Assembly (NCBI GenBank): GCA_046728115.1
Contig: JBKPDW010000025.1
Span: 1-35,062 of the forward strand
Length of the DNA: 35,062 nt
Direction of reading: 5' to 3'
DNA from: CAVSWN01 sp046728115
Lineage (GTDB): Bacteria; Acidobacteriota; Vicinamibacteria; Vicinamibacterales; CAVVIG01
A model generated the notes under the pieces. It was not told where the DNA came from, did not search any database, and was given only the letters and a program-made list of their open reading frames with translations. Of the stretch, positions 7,746 through 16,825 are shown one piece after another. Each line of letters starts with the position of its first letter. Positions within the stretch are counted from its first letter, which is position 1. The position numbers and the translations under genes are program-made.

Positions 7746-8337
7746 ACACCTCAGAGCATCAGTTCGTCGGCCCGCTGCTCCACGACCGGATCATTGGCGC
7801 GCTAGAGCTGTGTTGCCGGCGGGGCGAGATGCTGCTGATCCAGAACAAGCGCGTGAACTGGGAAACGGATCAGATCGGGATCCCGGGCGCGACCGCCAAG
7901 GACAAGGAGAACCGGCGCATTCCGTTCAATCCGGATGGACGGGTCGCAGCAATTCTCAAACGCCGGGCAAAACTCGGTCCCGACGCCTACGTGTTCGGCA
8001 CGGCAACCGGGGCGTACCAACCGGAGCTCCAAACGGCCTGGGAAACTCTCAGGTTGCTGGCACACGGCATCCAGCCGCGACCGACGCGGAAGGGGGCGGC
8101 GTTGAACCGTGAGCAGCTCCAGCGCATCGACCTCCGCTGGCACGACCTGCGGCACGAGGGCGCCTGCCGGCCCCTGGCCGACGGCGTCGACATCCGCATC
8201 ATCCAACTGATGCTCGGACACGCGAGCATTCAGCAGACGCACGCTACTTGAACGTGACGGACGAAGAACTCAGGAGAGGACTGGAGGTGAGCTGGAACAA
8301 CAAAGGCCGACCGCTTCGACTGGCATCGGGAGCCTGA
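7742..8337 (+). pseudogene. Tyrosine integrase catalytic domain, N-truncated and frameshifted
   Basis: The catalytic half of a phage/island tyrosine recombinase. Visible motifs are ELCCRRGEMLLIQNKRVNWE (first Arg), the beta-hairpin Lys region ATAKDKENRRIPF, the box II HDLRHEGACR, and LMLGHASIQQT. After QQT a one-base deletion near 8240-8245 breaks the frame; the nucleophile Tyr (8245-8247) and the ending YLNVTDEELRRGLEVSWNNK are intact in the next frame up to TGA at 8335-8337. The N-terminal core-binding domain is missing: homology begins at about FVGPLLHDRIIGALEL, directly at the junction with the truncated gene upstream. It ends 100 nt before a tRNA 3' fragment, as expected for an integrase beside its attachment site. 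Inactive as read. Confidence 0.85.
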
Positions 8338-8437
8338 AATGCTCGACCGGTGTCAGGAAGCCTCGCCGGCCTTAGGTCCGTCGGTCCGCGCGTCGGTCAC
8401 AAATCGGTCACAACGCGGTCCCGGGAGGCGCCAAATT

Positions 8438-8482
8438 TGGTTGCGGGGGCGGGATTTGAACCCGCGACCTTTGGGTTATGAG
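8438..8482 (-). other. 3' half of an initiator tRNA (fMet, CAU): att-like fragment
   Basis: On the minus strand the segment reads, from the anticodon loop: loop CTCATAA (8476-8482), anticodon-stem 3' side (8471-8475), variable region, T-stem and loop (8449-8465, GCGGG/CCCGC around TTCAAAT), acceptor 3' side CCCCGCA (8442-8448), A73 and CCA (8438-8441). The acceptor ending with A at position 72 is the hallmark of bacterial initiator tRNA. The 5' half is absent: sequence beyond 8483 belongs to a cytochrome gene. A 3' half running from the anticodon loop to CCA is the typical identity block of tRNA-targeting integrases, and an integrase lies 100 nt away. Confidence 0.8.
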
Positions 8483-8723
8483 CTACACGTTCAACCTCAC
8501 GCCGGAGCCGAACACAGGTCTTGGAATCTGGACGGAGGAGATGTTCGTGAAGGCCATCCGCACCGGCAGACACATGGGCGTGTCACGCGAGATCAACCCA
8601 CCCATCCCGTGGCCGGCGTACCGGAACGCCTCGGACGACGATCTGAAAGCGGTCTACGCGTACTTGCGCACGATCAAGCCGATTGTGAATCACGTGCCGG
8701 CCTATCAGCCGACAGAGAACTGA
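8478..8723 (+). pseudogene. Cytochrome c C-terminal fragment
   Basis: An 81-codon frame. From residue 4 on (TFNLTPEPNTGLGIWTEEMF, VKAIRTGRHMGVSREINPPI, WPAYRNASDDDLKAVYAYLR) it matches the C-terminal half of class I cytochrome c proteins, with the axial Met probably that of GRHMG and the closing helix DDDLKAVYAYL. The heme-binding CxxCH and the N-terminal half are missing. The apparent start codon lies inside the tRNA anticodon loop, so the frame is an accident of the junction at 8482/8483. Probably not a functional gene. Confidence 0.7.
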
Positions 8724-8742
8724 AGGGACACGCAAACCATTG

Positions 8743-8761
8743 CGGACAAATCTGTTGTCCG
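8743..8761. other. Small hairpin in intergenic region
   Basis: CGGACAA (8743-8749) and TTGTCCG (8755-8761) form a perfect 7-bp stem with a 5-nt loop, between the cytochrome fragment and the 3' end of the WYL regulator gene. There is no clear T-run, so termination is possible but not shown. The rest of 8724-8852 has no recognisable feature. Confidence 0.35.
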
Positions 8762-8852
8762 ACCGCGCTACTTCTGAAGTGGCTGCGTCCTTGCCGTCGA
8801 AGGCGGAACGTGGCCCTTCAGGTGCAAGTCAGGTTTCGCTCGGCGGACGCCT

Positions 8853-9551
8853 TCAGTCGAGCAGCTTGACTGCCTCCGGTCCGTATCGCGCAAGCAGATC
8901 TCGAAGCGTCTTTCCGGGCTCGTCGTCGAATCTCTCGCCGAGCAATGTCGGTCCGGTGACACGATCGAGGCGAAAATTCCGAAAATCGGCCCGCAGCTCA
9001 CACCATGCCGCCAGTGTCCACGTACGTCCCCAGAAAAAGACGCCGAGGGGCCGGACCGTCCGCTCTGTTCCCTCGCCTGCAGCATTCGCGTAGCTGATAC
9101 GCAGTTTCCGCCGCCCGACGAGCGCCTCACGCGCGATTGCCAGCGCGTCTCCCGATTTGGCGGAGCCGATTGGCGGCACGAAAAGTGGCGTGTCCGCAAT
9201 CATGGGCGCCAGGCTGGCGGGCAGGACGGCGGCGACCTTGTGAAGGATGGACTCGCTCGCGCGCGCGAGCGCCGGATCCCCGAACTGGCGTACGATCCGC
9301 GCGCCGAGGACGAGCGCCTGGATTTCGTCTCGATCGAACATGAGTGGGGGCAGATCGTAACCCGGCCGAATGCGATATCCGATGCCCGCCTCGCCGTCGA
9401 TTGGCGTGCCGGCGAGCACGAGGTCGCGGACATCGCGATAGATCGTGCGCTCCGACACGCCGAGCCGTTCGGCAATGGTTTTCGCCGTCGCCGTGGTCCG
9501 CCGGCGACGTAGCATCTGAATGATTTGGAACAGGCGGTCCGCGCGTCGCAT
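8853..9551 (-). CDS. WYL-domain transcriptional regulator (YafY/DeoR-like)
   Basis: A 232-residue DNA-binding regulator. Residues 1-55 form an HTH_11 winged helix (RADRLFQIIQMLRRRRTTAT, then AERLGVSERTIYRDVRDLVL). A linker with GYRIRPGYDLPPLMFDRDEI follows, then the WYL ligand-binding domain at about 140-200 (RKLRISYANAAGEGTERTVR, PLGVFFWGRTWTLAAWCELR) and the conserved FRNFRLDRV, which stands for the family's DFRSFRLDRI. WYL regulators sense small or nucleic-acid ligands; the target here is unknown. It starts 24 nt downstream of the VOC gene on the same strand. A WYL-VOC pair like this is common in soil bacteria, so it likely autoregulates the pair. Confidence 0.9.
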   Translation of the reverse strand: MRRADRLFQIIQMLRRRRTTATAKTIAERLGVSERTIYRDVRDLVLAGTPIDGEAGIGYRIRPGYDLPPLMFDRDEIQALVLGARIVRQFGDPALARASESILHKVAAVLPASLAPMIADTPLFVPPIGSAKSGDALAIAREALVGRRKLRISYANAAGEGTERTVRPLGVFFWGRTWTLAAWCELRADFRNFRLDRVTGPTLLGERFDDEPGKTLRDLLARYGPEAVKLLD

Positions 9552-9575
9552 GACGCGATTCTGCCACGCGAACGC

Positions 9576-9932
9576 TTACGCCGCCGTGGCTTCGACGAGC
9601 CCGATCAGATGTCCCTCGGGATCCTCGAACACCCCCATCGTCACGTCGGGCGTGACCGTTCGCGGCATGACGACCTTGCCGCCGAGGCGCTCTGCCTTGC
9701 TCAGCGACGCCGTGATGTCTGGCGTTTCAACGTAGAACGTAACCCACGACCGTGTGCCGGGCGCGGACTGCCCCACGCCGCCCGGAATGCCGCGCGTATC
9801 GCCCGTGTCGACCAGGCCATACTTGTTGGGATTGTTCGCATCGATTTTCCAGTCGAAGAGGCCGCCGTAAAACGCGCGCAGCTTTTCACCGTCCTGCCCG
9901 AGCACTTCGAACCACATCACCGGGTGTGCCAT
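9576..9932 (-). CDS. VOC-family (glyoxalase-like) protein
   Basis: A 118-residue single-module VOC protein with the N-terminal strand PVMWFEVLGQD, the helix KLRAFYGGLFDWKIDANNPN and a closing strand MGVFEDPEGHLIGLVEA. The repeated beta-alpha-beta-beta-beta modules and the metal-ligand-type Glu in the last strand suit a lyase, dioxygenase or resistance protein of this fold; the substrate cannot be read from sequence. A strong AGGAGGAG ribosome site precedes the ATG. It is the first gene of an operon with the WYL regulator and is transcribed away from the tricorn protease gene across a palindromic intergenic region. Confidence 0.85.
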   Translation of the reverse strand: MAHPVMWFEVLGQDGEKLRAFYGGLFDWKIDANNPNKYGLVDTGDTRGIPGGVGQSAPGTRSWVTFYVETPDITASLSKAERLGGKVVMPRTVTPDVTMGVFEDPEGHLIGLVEATAA

Positions 9933-9975
9933 TGGTCTTCTCCTCCTGCTGATCCAGTCAGCCGCGTCAGATTAC

Positions 9976-10019
9976 CGGCCAGCTCCTGACAGCGTCCTGT
10001 CAGGAGAGAGGCCTGGCCG
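9976..10019. promoter_or_regulatory. Nested palindrome between divergent genes
   Basis: CTCCTGACA (9983-9991) pairs with TGTCAGGAG (9998-10006), and an outer CGGCCAG (9976-9982) pairs with CTGGCCG (10013-10019). The symmetric element lies between the VOC-WYL operon and the protease gene. It could be the WYL regulator's operator or a transcribed hairpin; only the symmetry is seen. Confidence 0.45.
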
Positions 10020-10070
10020 CTGTGCTTTCATGGGCGCAGGCCGCTTCTCCGCGTACGTTAGGATTCCCGG

Positions 10071-13000
10071 ATGCCTCGAAAATTGTTTGCGTTGCTGGCG
10101 CTGCTGGCGGCCGCCGTGCCCGCGTCGGCTCAGGTAGACGCGCGCATGCTGCGCCAGCCGGCAGTGTCGGCCGACAAGATCGCGTTCGTCTACGCCGGCG
10201 ACATCTGGCTGGTCGCGAAGACCGGCGGCGTCGCGGCGCGTCTCAGCTCGCCGCTCGGCGAGGAATCGTTCCCGCGCTTCTCGCCCGACGGGACGAAGAT
10301 CGCCTACAGTGCCGACTACGACGGCAACACCGACGTGTACGTTGTGCCGACCGCCGGCGGGGAGCCGGTGCGCCTCACTCATCATCCGATGGCCGACCGC
10401 GTCGTCGGCTGGCACCCGGACGGCAAGCGGGTCCTGTTCGCGTCGAGCCGCGAGAGCGGGCGTCAGCGCTACAACCAGTTCTATCTGGTGAGCGTCGACG
10501 GCGGGCTGCCGGAAAAGCTGCCGGTGCCTTACGGCGAGTTCGGCGCGTTCTCGCCAGACGCCTCGCGGTTCGTATACATGCCGATGTCGCAGGACTTCCG
10601 CAACTGGAAACGCTATCGCGGTGGCTGGGCGCCCGATCTGTGGATCTTCGATTTGAAGACGTTCGCGGCGCGCAACATCACGAACAATGCCGCGAACGAC
10701 GCGCAGCCGATGTGGTACCGGAACACGATCTATTTCATCTCTGATCGCGGCGCAGAGCAGCGGAACAACATCTGGGCGGAGGACATGGCGTCGGGCGCGG
10801 TCCGGCAGGTCACCGAGTTCAACGACTTCGACATCACGTTTCCGTCCATCGGGCCCGACGCGATCGTGTTCCAGAAAGGCGGACGAATCTATCTCCTGAG
10901 CCTGCCCGGCGAGAAGGTCACCGAAGTTTCCATCCGTGTGGTCACCGATCACACGACGCTGCGCGCAACAACGAAGAAGGCGGACAAGGAAATCAGCGCC
11001 GCGTCGGTATCGCCGACAGGACGCCGCGTTGCCTTCGAAGCGCGCGGGGACGTTGTCACCCTGCCAGCCGAGCGCGGCGCGGCGGTCAACGTGACGCGGA
11101 CATCAGGCGTCGCCGATCGCTATCCACGGTGGTCGCCGGACGGGAAGACAATTGCCTACTGGAGCGATCGCAGCGGCGAGTACGAGCTGACGTTCCGCTC
11201 CGCCGACGGCGGCGGCGCCGAGCGCAAGGTGACGTCGCTCGGCCCGGGGTTCCGCTACTCGCCGCAGTGGGCGCCCGACAGCAAGAAGCTCGTGTTCATC
11301 GATCAGGCGATGCGCATCCGCGTCTACGACGATGCGACGGGAAAGATGAGCGATGTCGACAAGAGTCCGGACTGGATCGCGAATGATGGCCTCGAGGCGT
11401 TCCGGTTCGAGTGGTCGCCCGACTCGCGCTGGGTGGCGTTCGCGCATCCGTCGAGTACGAGCAACAACGCGATCTATCTGTTCGACACGAAAGAGGGCAA
11501 GCTGCACCAGGCGACCAGCGGGTATCTGAACGACACGCAGCCGACCTTCGATCCCGACGGGAAGTATCTGTTCTATGCGTCCGATCGCGCGTTCGATCCG
11601 GTCTACGGCTCCTTCGACAACTCCTGGACCTATGCCAACCCGACACAGCTCGTCGCCGTACCGCTGCGGAAGGATGTGAAATCGCCGCTCGCCGCGCGGA
11701 ACGACGCGGAAAACCCGGCCCTTGACACCAACAAGAAGGAGGAGAAGAAGGACGAGAAGAAGGAGGAGAAGCAAGACGAGAAGAAGGACGACAAGAAGAG
11801 CGACGAGAAACCGCCGGTGCCGCCGAGCGTCGATGTCGACTTCGATCGTTTCGAGGGGCGGTCGGTCGTGCTGCCGCCGGCCTCGGGCCTGTACGGCGAT
11901 CTGCGCGCGGTGAAGGGCAAGTTGCTCTATCGACGCCGGCCGCGCGCCGGCACGCACGAGGAGAAGAGCCCGATCCTCTATTTCGACTTCGAGGAGCGCG
12001 AGGAAAAGACCATTCTCGACGACGCTGACGCGTTCGAAGCGACGTTCGACGGCAAGAAGATGCTGGTCACGAGCAAGAAGAAGTACGCGATCGTCGACGT
12101 GAAGGAGAAGCAGAAGTTCGAGAAACCGATCGACCTCACCGACATCGAGGTGCCGGTCGATCCCCGCGCCGAGTGGCGTCAGCTGTTCATGGACACGTTC
12201 CGCTTCGAGCGCGACTTCTTCTACGACCCGGGCATGCACGGCGTCAACTGGAACGCCATGAAGGAGCGCTACACCACGCTGCTGGACGATGCCGTGACGC
12301 GCTGGGACGTGAACTGGATCATCGGCGAGTTCCTCGGCGAGCTGAACGCGTCGCACACGTATCACGGCGGCGGCGATCTCGAGCGCGGGCCGGATCGATC
12401 GATCGGCATGCTCGGCGTGGACTGGGAGTTGGCCAACGGCGCGTATCGCATCAAGAAGATCGTGCGCGGCGGCCCGTGGGACACCGGTGTTCGCTCGCCG
12501 CTCGACGAGCCCGGGGTGAACGTGAAGGAGGGCGACTACGTCCTTGCCGTGAACGGGCGGCCGCTGGACACGAAGGCGGATCCGTGGGCGAGTTTCGAGG
12601 ATCTCGGCAAAAAGACCGTCGTGCTCGCAGTCAACGGCTCGCCGTCGATAGCCGACGCGCGCCAGGTCGTCGTGTCATGCCTGGACGATGAGACGGAGCT
12701 GCGCTTCCGCGCGTGGATCGAGGAGCGGCGGCAGCTGGTCGACAAGGCGACCAACGGAAAGGTCGGCTACATCTATGTGCAGAGCACAGGCACCGACGCA
12801 CAGAACGACCTGATGCGGCAGTTCATGGCGCAGTGGAGGAAAGATGGCCTCATCGTCGACGAGCGGTGGAACAGCGGCGGGCAGATTCCGGATCGCTTCA
12901 TCGAGTTGCTGAACCGGCCGATTCTGTCGTACTGGGCGGTGCGCGACGCGCCCGCGCAGCAGTGGCCGCCGGTGGCGCATCGCGGGCCGAAGGTGATGCT

Positions 13001-13367
13001 GATCAACGGCTGGAGCGGATCGGGCGGCGACGCGTTCCCGTTCTATTTCCGCGAGGCCGGCCTCGGTCCGCTGATTGGCACGCGCACCTGGGGTGGTCTC
13101 ATCGGCATCAGCGGCGTGCCGGCGCTGGTCGACGGCGGCGGCATCACCGTGCCGACGTTCCGCATGTACGACCCGAAGGGTGAGTGGTTCGCGGAAGGGC
13201 ACGGCGTAGATCCCGACATACCCGTGGACGACGATCCGGCGTTGATCGCGAGGGGGCCCGATCCGCAACGGCAGCGCGCGATCGAAGAAGTGACGAAGCG
13301 GATCGCGTCGACACCGAAGCCGCCGGCACAGCCGGCTTACGAAAAGCGCGCGCCGAGCGGGCAATAG
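10071..13367 (+). CDS. Tricorn-type S41 peptidase
   Basis: A 1098-residue exported protease with a Sec signal peptide (KLFALLALLAAAVPASA, cleaved near residue 21). Residues 25-540 hold TolB/WD40-like propeller blades with repeated FSPDG/WSPDG motifs, as in tricorn's gating propellers. A Lys/Glu/Asp-rich, poorly ordered linker lies at about 551-582. The C-terminal third has the helical C1 domain, a PDZ-like segment (GVNVKEGDYVLAVNGRPL) and the S41 core. Tricorn catalytic positions can be matched: Ser761-His762 in NASHTY, the nucleophile in SGSGGD (Ser984 or Ser982) and Glu1042 in AEGHGVDPD. Tricorn proteins degrade peptides released by larger proteases; here the enzyme is probably periplasmic. 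A single gene, convergent with the TonB receptor. Confidence 0.92.
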   Translation: MPRKLFALLALLAAAVPASAQVDARMLRQPAVSADKIAFVYAGDIWLVAKTGGVAARLSSPLGEESFPRFSPDGTKIAYSADYDGNTDVYVVPTAGGEPVRLTHHPMADRVVGWHPDGKRVLFASSRESGRQRYNQFYLVSVDGGLPEKLPVPYGEFGAFSPDASRFVYMPMSQDFRNWKRYRGGWAPDLWIFDLKTFAARNITNNAANDAQPMWYRNTIYFISDRGAEQRNNIWAEDMASGAVRQVTEFNDFDITFPSIGPDAIVFQKGGRIYLLSLPGEKVTEVSIRVVTDHTTLRATTKKADKEISAASVSPTGRRVAFEARGDVVTLPAERGAAVNVTRTSGVADRYPRWSPDGKTIAYWSDRSGEYELTFRSADGGGAERKVTSLGPGFRYSPQWAPDSKKLVFIDQAMRIRVYDDATGKMSDVDKSPDWIANDGLEAFRFEWSPDSRWVAFAHPSSTSNNAIYLFDTKEGKLHQATSGYLNDTQPTFDPDGKYLFYASDRAFDPVYGSFDNSWTYANPTQLVAVPLRKDVKSPLAARNDAENPALDTNKKEEKKDEKKEEKQDEKKDDKKSDEKPPVPPSVDVDFDRFEGRSVVLPPASGLYGDLRAVKGKLLYRRRPRAGTHEEKSPILYFDFEEREEKTILDDADAFEATFDGKKMLVTSKKKYAIVDVKEKQKFEKPIDLTDIEVPVDPRAEWRQLFMDTFRFERDFFYDPGMHGVNWNAMKERYTTLLDDAVTRWDVNWIIGEFLGELNASHTYHGGGDLERGPDRSIGMLGVDWELANGAYRIKKIVRGGPWDTGVRSPLDEPGVNVKEGDYVLAVNGRPLDTKADPWASFEDLGKKTVVLAVNGSPSIADARQVVVSCLDDETELRFRAWIEERRQLVDKATNGKVGYIYVQSTGTDAQNDLMRQFMAQWRKDGLIVDERWNSGGQIPDRFIELLNRPILSYWAVRDAPAQQWPPVAHRGPKVMLINGWSGSGGDAFPFYFREAGLGPLIGTRTWGGLIGISGVPALVDGGGITVPTFRMYDPKGEWFAEGHGVDPDIPVDDDPALIARGPDPQRQRAIEEVTKRIASTPKPPAQPAYEKRAPSGQ

Positions 13368-13380
13368 GGGACTGCCTCGC

Positions 13381-16300
13381 TCAGAAGTAGAACTTGAACC
13401 CCAGCTCGATCACACGCGGCGAGCTGACTGTGGTTGTGATTGTCCCGAACGTGTTCGGCACCGAGATGTCACGCGCCGGCGGACCGAAGCTCGGGTGGTT
13501 CAGGATGTTGAACGCCTCGATGCGGAATTCGGCGTAGCGTGGCCCGCCAATCGCGAACCGCTTGGAGAGCACTGCGTCGAGGTTGGTGAAGCCGGGTGCG
13601 CGCGCAACGCCGACCGGGCAGTTGCCGAACGTGCCCAGCGGCACGGCCGCAAACGCGTTGATGTCGAGCCACTTCGTCAGCGACTGGTCACTCGGCTCCC
13701 AATCTCCAACGCAGTTCGGACGCTCTGAACCGCGCTCGCCCTGCAACGACCGCGCGCGGCCATCGGTGACCGTCACCGGCAGCCCGGAACGCGCCTGGAA
13801 GATCCCGCCGAGTCCCCACCCGCCGAGGACCGCGTCGACTGCGCCGGGCCAGTTGCCGCCCCGAGCGCGTCCCTTACCGAACGGCAGTTCCCACACGCCA
13901 GAGACGATGAGATTGTGGCGCACGTCGTGGAACGCGGGGCCCCACTCCGCGTCAGGGTTATACGTGTTCTGCCAATAGGCCCCTTCCGTGGCGCCGGTAA
14001 CGCCCTGCGGGCCTGAGCCGCCGGACACGCCATAAAAGCCGCGGTTGTTCGTGGTCCCCTTGGCCAACGTGTACGACACCAGCAGTTCCGTCCCGCGATA
14101 CAGCCGCTGCCGCACGCTCGCCTGCATCGAATTGTATTTACTCCCACTACGCGCAGCTGTCGTCGCGATCGTGGTCACCAGCGGCTGCGCCGCATAGAGC
14201 GGCCGGCGTGTCGCCTTCGGCGCCCACGTGGACGGGTCGCCCACGCCGGGCAGAGCCTGGTTGCCCTCGACCGGCGTGACCAGATGATCGGCCTTGTGCC
14301 CGACGTAGCCGACTTGCGCCGACATCGTGGCGGTGAGCTCGCGCTCCACGAAGACGTTCCATTGCTGCGTGAACTGGGGCCGCAGGTTCGGGTCGTACGC
14401 CCGCACGTTGCCCGATGGCGTCGTGCCAGGCACGAGGTCGGAGAAGCCGCTCGCCGCGTTCCCGGCTCCGGTCGTGACGTCGTACGTCACTGCCGACTCG
14501 AAAAAGAACGGCGGGTTCAGCGGCAGGCGCAGGTTGGCGCCCGTTCCCTCCATGAACTGCGAGATGCCGTAGCCGCCGCGGGCGACCCAGTTCTCGGCAA
14601 TCCTCCAAGAGGCGCCGAACCGCGGTTCGAAGCCTTTGTAGTAGGGCTTGTACAGGGCGCGGTCCTCGATGCTCCCGTCCTTCGCAAAAATCTGCTGGCC
14701 GGTGACCAGGTCGAAGTTCGTCTGCCGGTTGTCCACCTCGACGAGCGGCGAGGTGTAGGCCCAGCGAAGCCCAAGGTTCAGCGTCACGTTCTCTCTGAGC
14801 TTGAAATCGTCCTGCGCGAAGGTGCCGATGCGACTCTGCAGATGAGTCCACGGATCGTCGGGATTGCCGCCGCCTCGCCCTTTGCCGGACGAGAGGTCGA
14901 GCAGGAAGTCCGAGAACGGGTACCCGGTGAACGCGCCGTTGTAGGCGATGAACCCGAGCAGGCCGTTGTTGCCTGCATAAAAGCGCTGCTGGTCGTAGCG
15001 CAGCCACTGGCCGCCGAACTTCATGGTGTGGCGGCCCTTCACCCACGTGAACTTCTCGTTGATCTGAAATGTGTTCGCCAGCGTGTCGGAATCGGTAGCG
15101 ACCACTCCTGGCTGGGTGAGACCGCTGGCCCACTGGATGTTGGTGAGCCCTGCGATCGGCTGGCCACCGGCGATCCCGTAGGTGGCGTTCGCGTTCCCGA
15201 CGCCGGCCCAGTCGTCCGTCTTGGCGATCACCCGGGTGTGGCTGTAGCCGAGCAGCAGCTCGTTGACCATGGCGGGCCCCAAGATGCGGTTCCACGTGCC
15301 ACCGATGTTCCAGAAGGGTTGGTCGTTGCGCGTCGAGAAGACCAGCGGAAACGGATTCTTGTCGCGCGAGTCCTTGTATGTGGCGAACGAGTAGCGGACG
15401 GTGAACCTGTCGTTGTTCGACCGGCTCCAATCGAACCTGGCATCACCCTGATGGGCCCGGATCGCCAGCTCGGTCGCGCCCACGTAGTTGCCCGAGATGC
15501 CGCCCGGTACGCTGGTGTTCGGCAACGGATAGTTGGTCAGGTTGCTCAGCAGTGACCTCGCCACGGGGCTGATGCGTTCGGCCGCAATCTGGTTGCCGGC
15601 GAAAGGCAGGCCCGTCCTCGGATCACGGATCACTACCGACACGCTCGACAAGTCTCCGCTGCGCCACGAGGCAGGCGCCACCGACGCCGTGCCGAATCCG
15701 GGTGCGTCCTGGCGCGAGCCTTGGTAGTCGCCGAAGAAGAACAGTTGCTGCCGGACAATTGGCCCGCCGAACGTGCCGCCGGCGATGTGCTGTTTCCGCT
15801 CCTGCTTCGGCGCGCCGGACCGATTATTCTCCCAGGTGTTCGCGTCGAAGTCGCTGTTCCGGTAGAACTCGAACGCGTTTCCGCGGAACTGGTTTGTACC
15901 GGACTTGATCACACTCGCGACGACGGCGCCCCCGACGTTACCCGTGTCGGCCGTGTAGTTGTTGGTCTCGACGCTGATCTCCGCCAGCGCGTCCGGGCTC
16001 GGCTGATACGAGACGCGGTTGTCGATCGTCTCATTGACGTCGAAGCCGTCCACCGTAAAGTTGTTCGTCTGCTCGCGGTTCCCGTTCACGAATGGGCGGT
16101 TCGAGTTGATGGCGCCGATATTCGTGAAACCGCGCGGGTTGTACGTCATGGTGCCCGGCAGCAGCAGCGTGAGCTGCGCCGTGTTGCGGCCGTTGAGCGG
16201 CAGGGTCTGCACCGTGCTGCCCGAAATGACCTCGCCGACCGTCGTGGTCTCGGTCTGCAGGATGGGCGAGACGCCCTCGACGACCACTGTCTCCTGGACC

Positions 16301-16647
16301 TGACCGACCACCATCTTCACGTCGAGGCGGGCGACCTGCTTCGCCTCGAGCGTAACGGGGTTCATCGTCACAGTGCGGAAGCCCGGGAGCTCCGCGGTGA
16401 CCACATAGGTGCCCACGGGGACCGACGCGATCGTGTAATTACCCGCCTCATTGGAGATGGCCACGTACGGAACATTGGTGGCCTGGTTGGTAGCCGTGAT
16501 AGTGGCGCCCGGCAGTGCCGCGCCGGTCTGATCCAGGACCAGGCCCGTTATGGAGGCCGCGACCGTCTGGCCGCGTGCAAGCGACGGCACGAGTGCGACG
16601 AGCAAGACGCAGGGCGCAGCTACGCGCCACCGTCGGCTAGGCAGCAT
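13381..16647 (-). CDS. TonB-dependent receptor, Oar-like, with carboxypeptidase-regulatory N-domain
   Basis: A 1088-residue outer-membrane protein. The start at 16647 was chosen because it gives a proper signal peptide (AAPCVLLVALVPSLARG) and has GAGAGGAG-like ribosome binding just upstream; a longer frame adds 32 unconvincing residues. A CarboxypepD_reg domain follows (SITGLVLDQTGAALPGATIT, VPVGTYVVTAELPGF), then a plug with TLPLNGRNTAQLTLLLPG and VNGNREQTNNFTVDGFDVNE, and a long beta-barrel ending in aromatic GFKFYF, the assembly signal for BAM. Large Oar-like receptors of this kind are numerous in Acidobacteriota and are thought to import oligosaccharides or peptides; the ligand is not evident here. 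Intact, and convergent with the protease 13 nt away. Confidence 0.92.
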   Translation of the reverse strand: MLPSRRWRVAAPCVLLVALVPSLARGQTVAASITGLVLDQTGAALPGATITATNQATNVPYVAISNEAGNYTIASVPVGTYVVTAELPGFRTVTMNPVTLEAKQVARLDVKMVVGQVQETVVVEGVSPILQTETTTVGEVISGSTVQTLPLNGRNTAQLTLLLPGTMTYNPRGFTNIGAINSNRPFVNGNREQTNNFTVDGFDVNETIDNRVSYQPSPDALAEISVETNNYTADTGNVGGAVVASVIKSGTNQFRGNAFEFYRNSDFDANTWENNRSGAPKQERKQHIAGGTFGGPIVRQQLFFFGDYQGSRQDAPGFGTASVAPASWRSGDLSSVSVVIRDPRTGLPFAGNQIAAERISPVARSLLSNLTNYPLPNTSVPGGISGNYVGATELAIRAHQGDARFDWSRSNNDRFTVRYSFATYKDSRDKNPFPLVFSTRNDQPFWNIGGTWNRILGPAMVNELLLGYSHTRVIAKTDDWAGVGNANATYGIAGGQPIAGLTNIQWASGLTQPGVVATDSDTLANTFQINEKFTWVKGRHTMKFGGQWLRYDQQRFYAGNNGLLGFIAYNGAFTGYPFSDFLLDLSSGKGRGGGNPDDPWTHLQSRIGTFAQDDFKLRENVTLNLGLRWAYTSPLVEVDNRQTNFDLVTGQQIFAKDGSIEDRALYKPYYKGFEPRFGASWRIAENWVARGGYGISQFMEGTGANLRLPLNPPFFFESAVTYDVTTGAGNAASGFSDLVPGTTPSGNVRAYDPNLRPQFTQQWNVFVERELTATMSAQVGYVGHKADHLVTPVEGNQALPGVGDPSTWAPKATRRPLYAAQPLVTTIATTAARSGSKYNSMQASVRQRLYRGTELLVSYTLAKGTTNNRGFYGVSGGSGPQGVTGATEGAYWQNTYNPDAEWGPAFHDVRHNLIVSGVWELPFGKGRARGGNWPGAVDAVLGGWGLGGIFQARSGLPVTVTDGRARSLQGERGSERPNCVGDWEPSDQSLTKWLDINAFAAVPLGTFGNCPVGVARAPGFTNLDAVLSKRFAIGGPRYAEFRIEAFNILNHPSFGPPARDISVPNTFGTITTTVSSPRVIELGFKFYF

Positions 16648-16767
16648 GGACGACTCCTCTCGAGAATGAGGCCGGACGACCGGCCGCCAACGCGCCACGC
16701 AAAGCCAAGAGCCTTCTTTATACAATCGCGCGCGAGATGTCAAAGCGAGTTGGGGTGGCGACGAGTT

Positions 16768-16804
16768 TCAGGTTGGGTCGCTTTCGGCGCGAACGCCAAC
16801 CTGA
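16768..16804. other. Hairpin downstream of the dienelactone hydrolase gene
   Basis: TCAGGTTGG (16768-16776) and CCAACCTGA (16796-16804) are perfect 9-bp inverted repeats around a 19-nt loop, between the hydrolase stop and the receptor start, both on the minus strand. It may terminate the hydrolase transcript or influence the receptor leader; no U-run is present. Confidence 0.4.
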
Positions 16805-16825
16805 ATCGGCAGTCGCACGCGAGGT

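Noticed and set aside
11103..12365. Long minus-strand open frame opposite the tricorn gene
   Set aside because: Arg/Leu-rich low-complexity shadow of a GC-rich gene with a fully supported protein on the other strand. The same applies to 22036-24747 (minus), 14284-15555 (plus) and 15721-16986 (plus).
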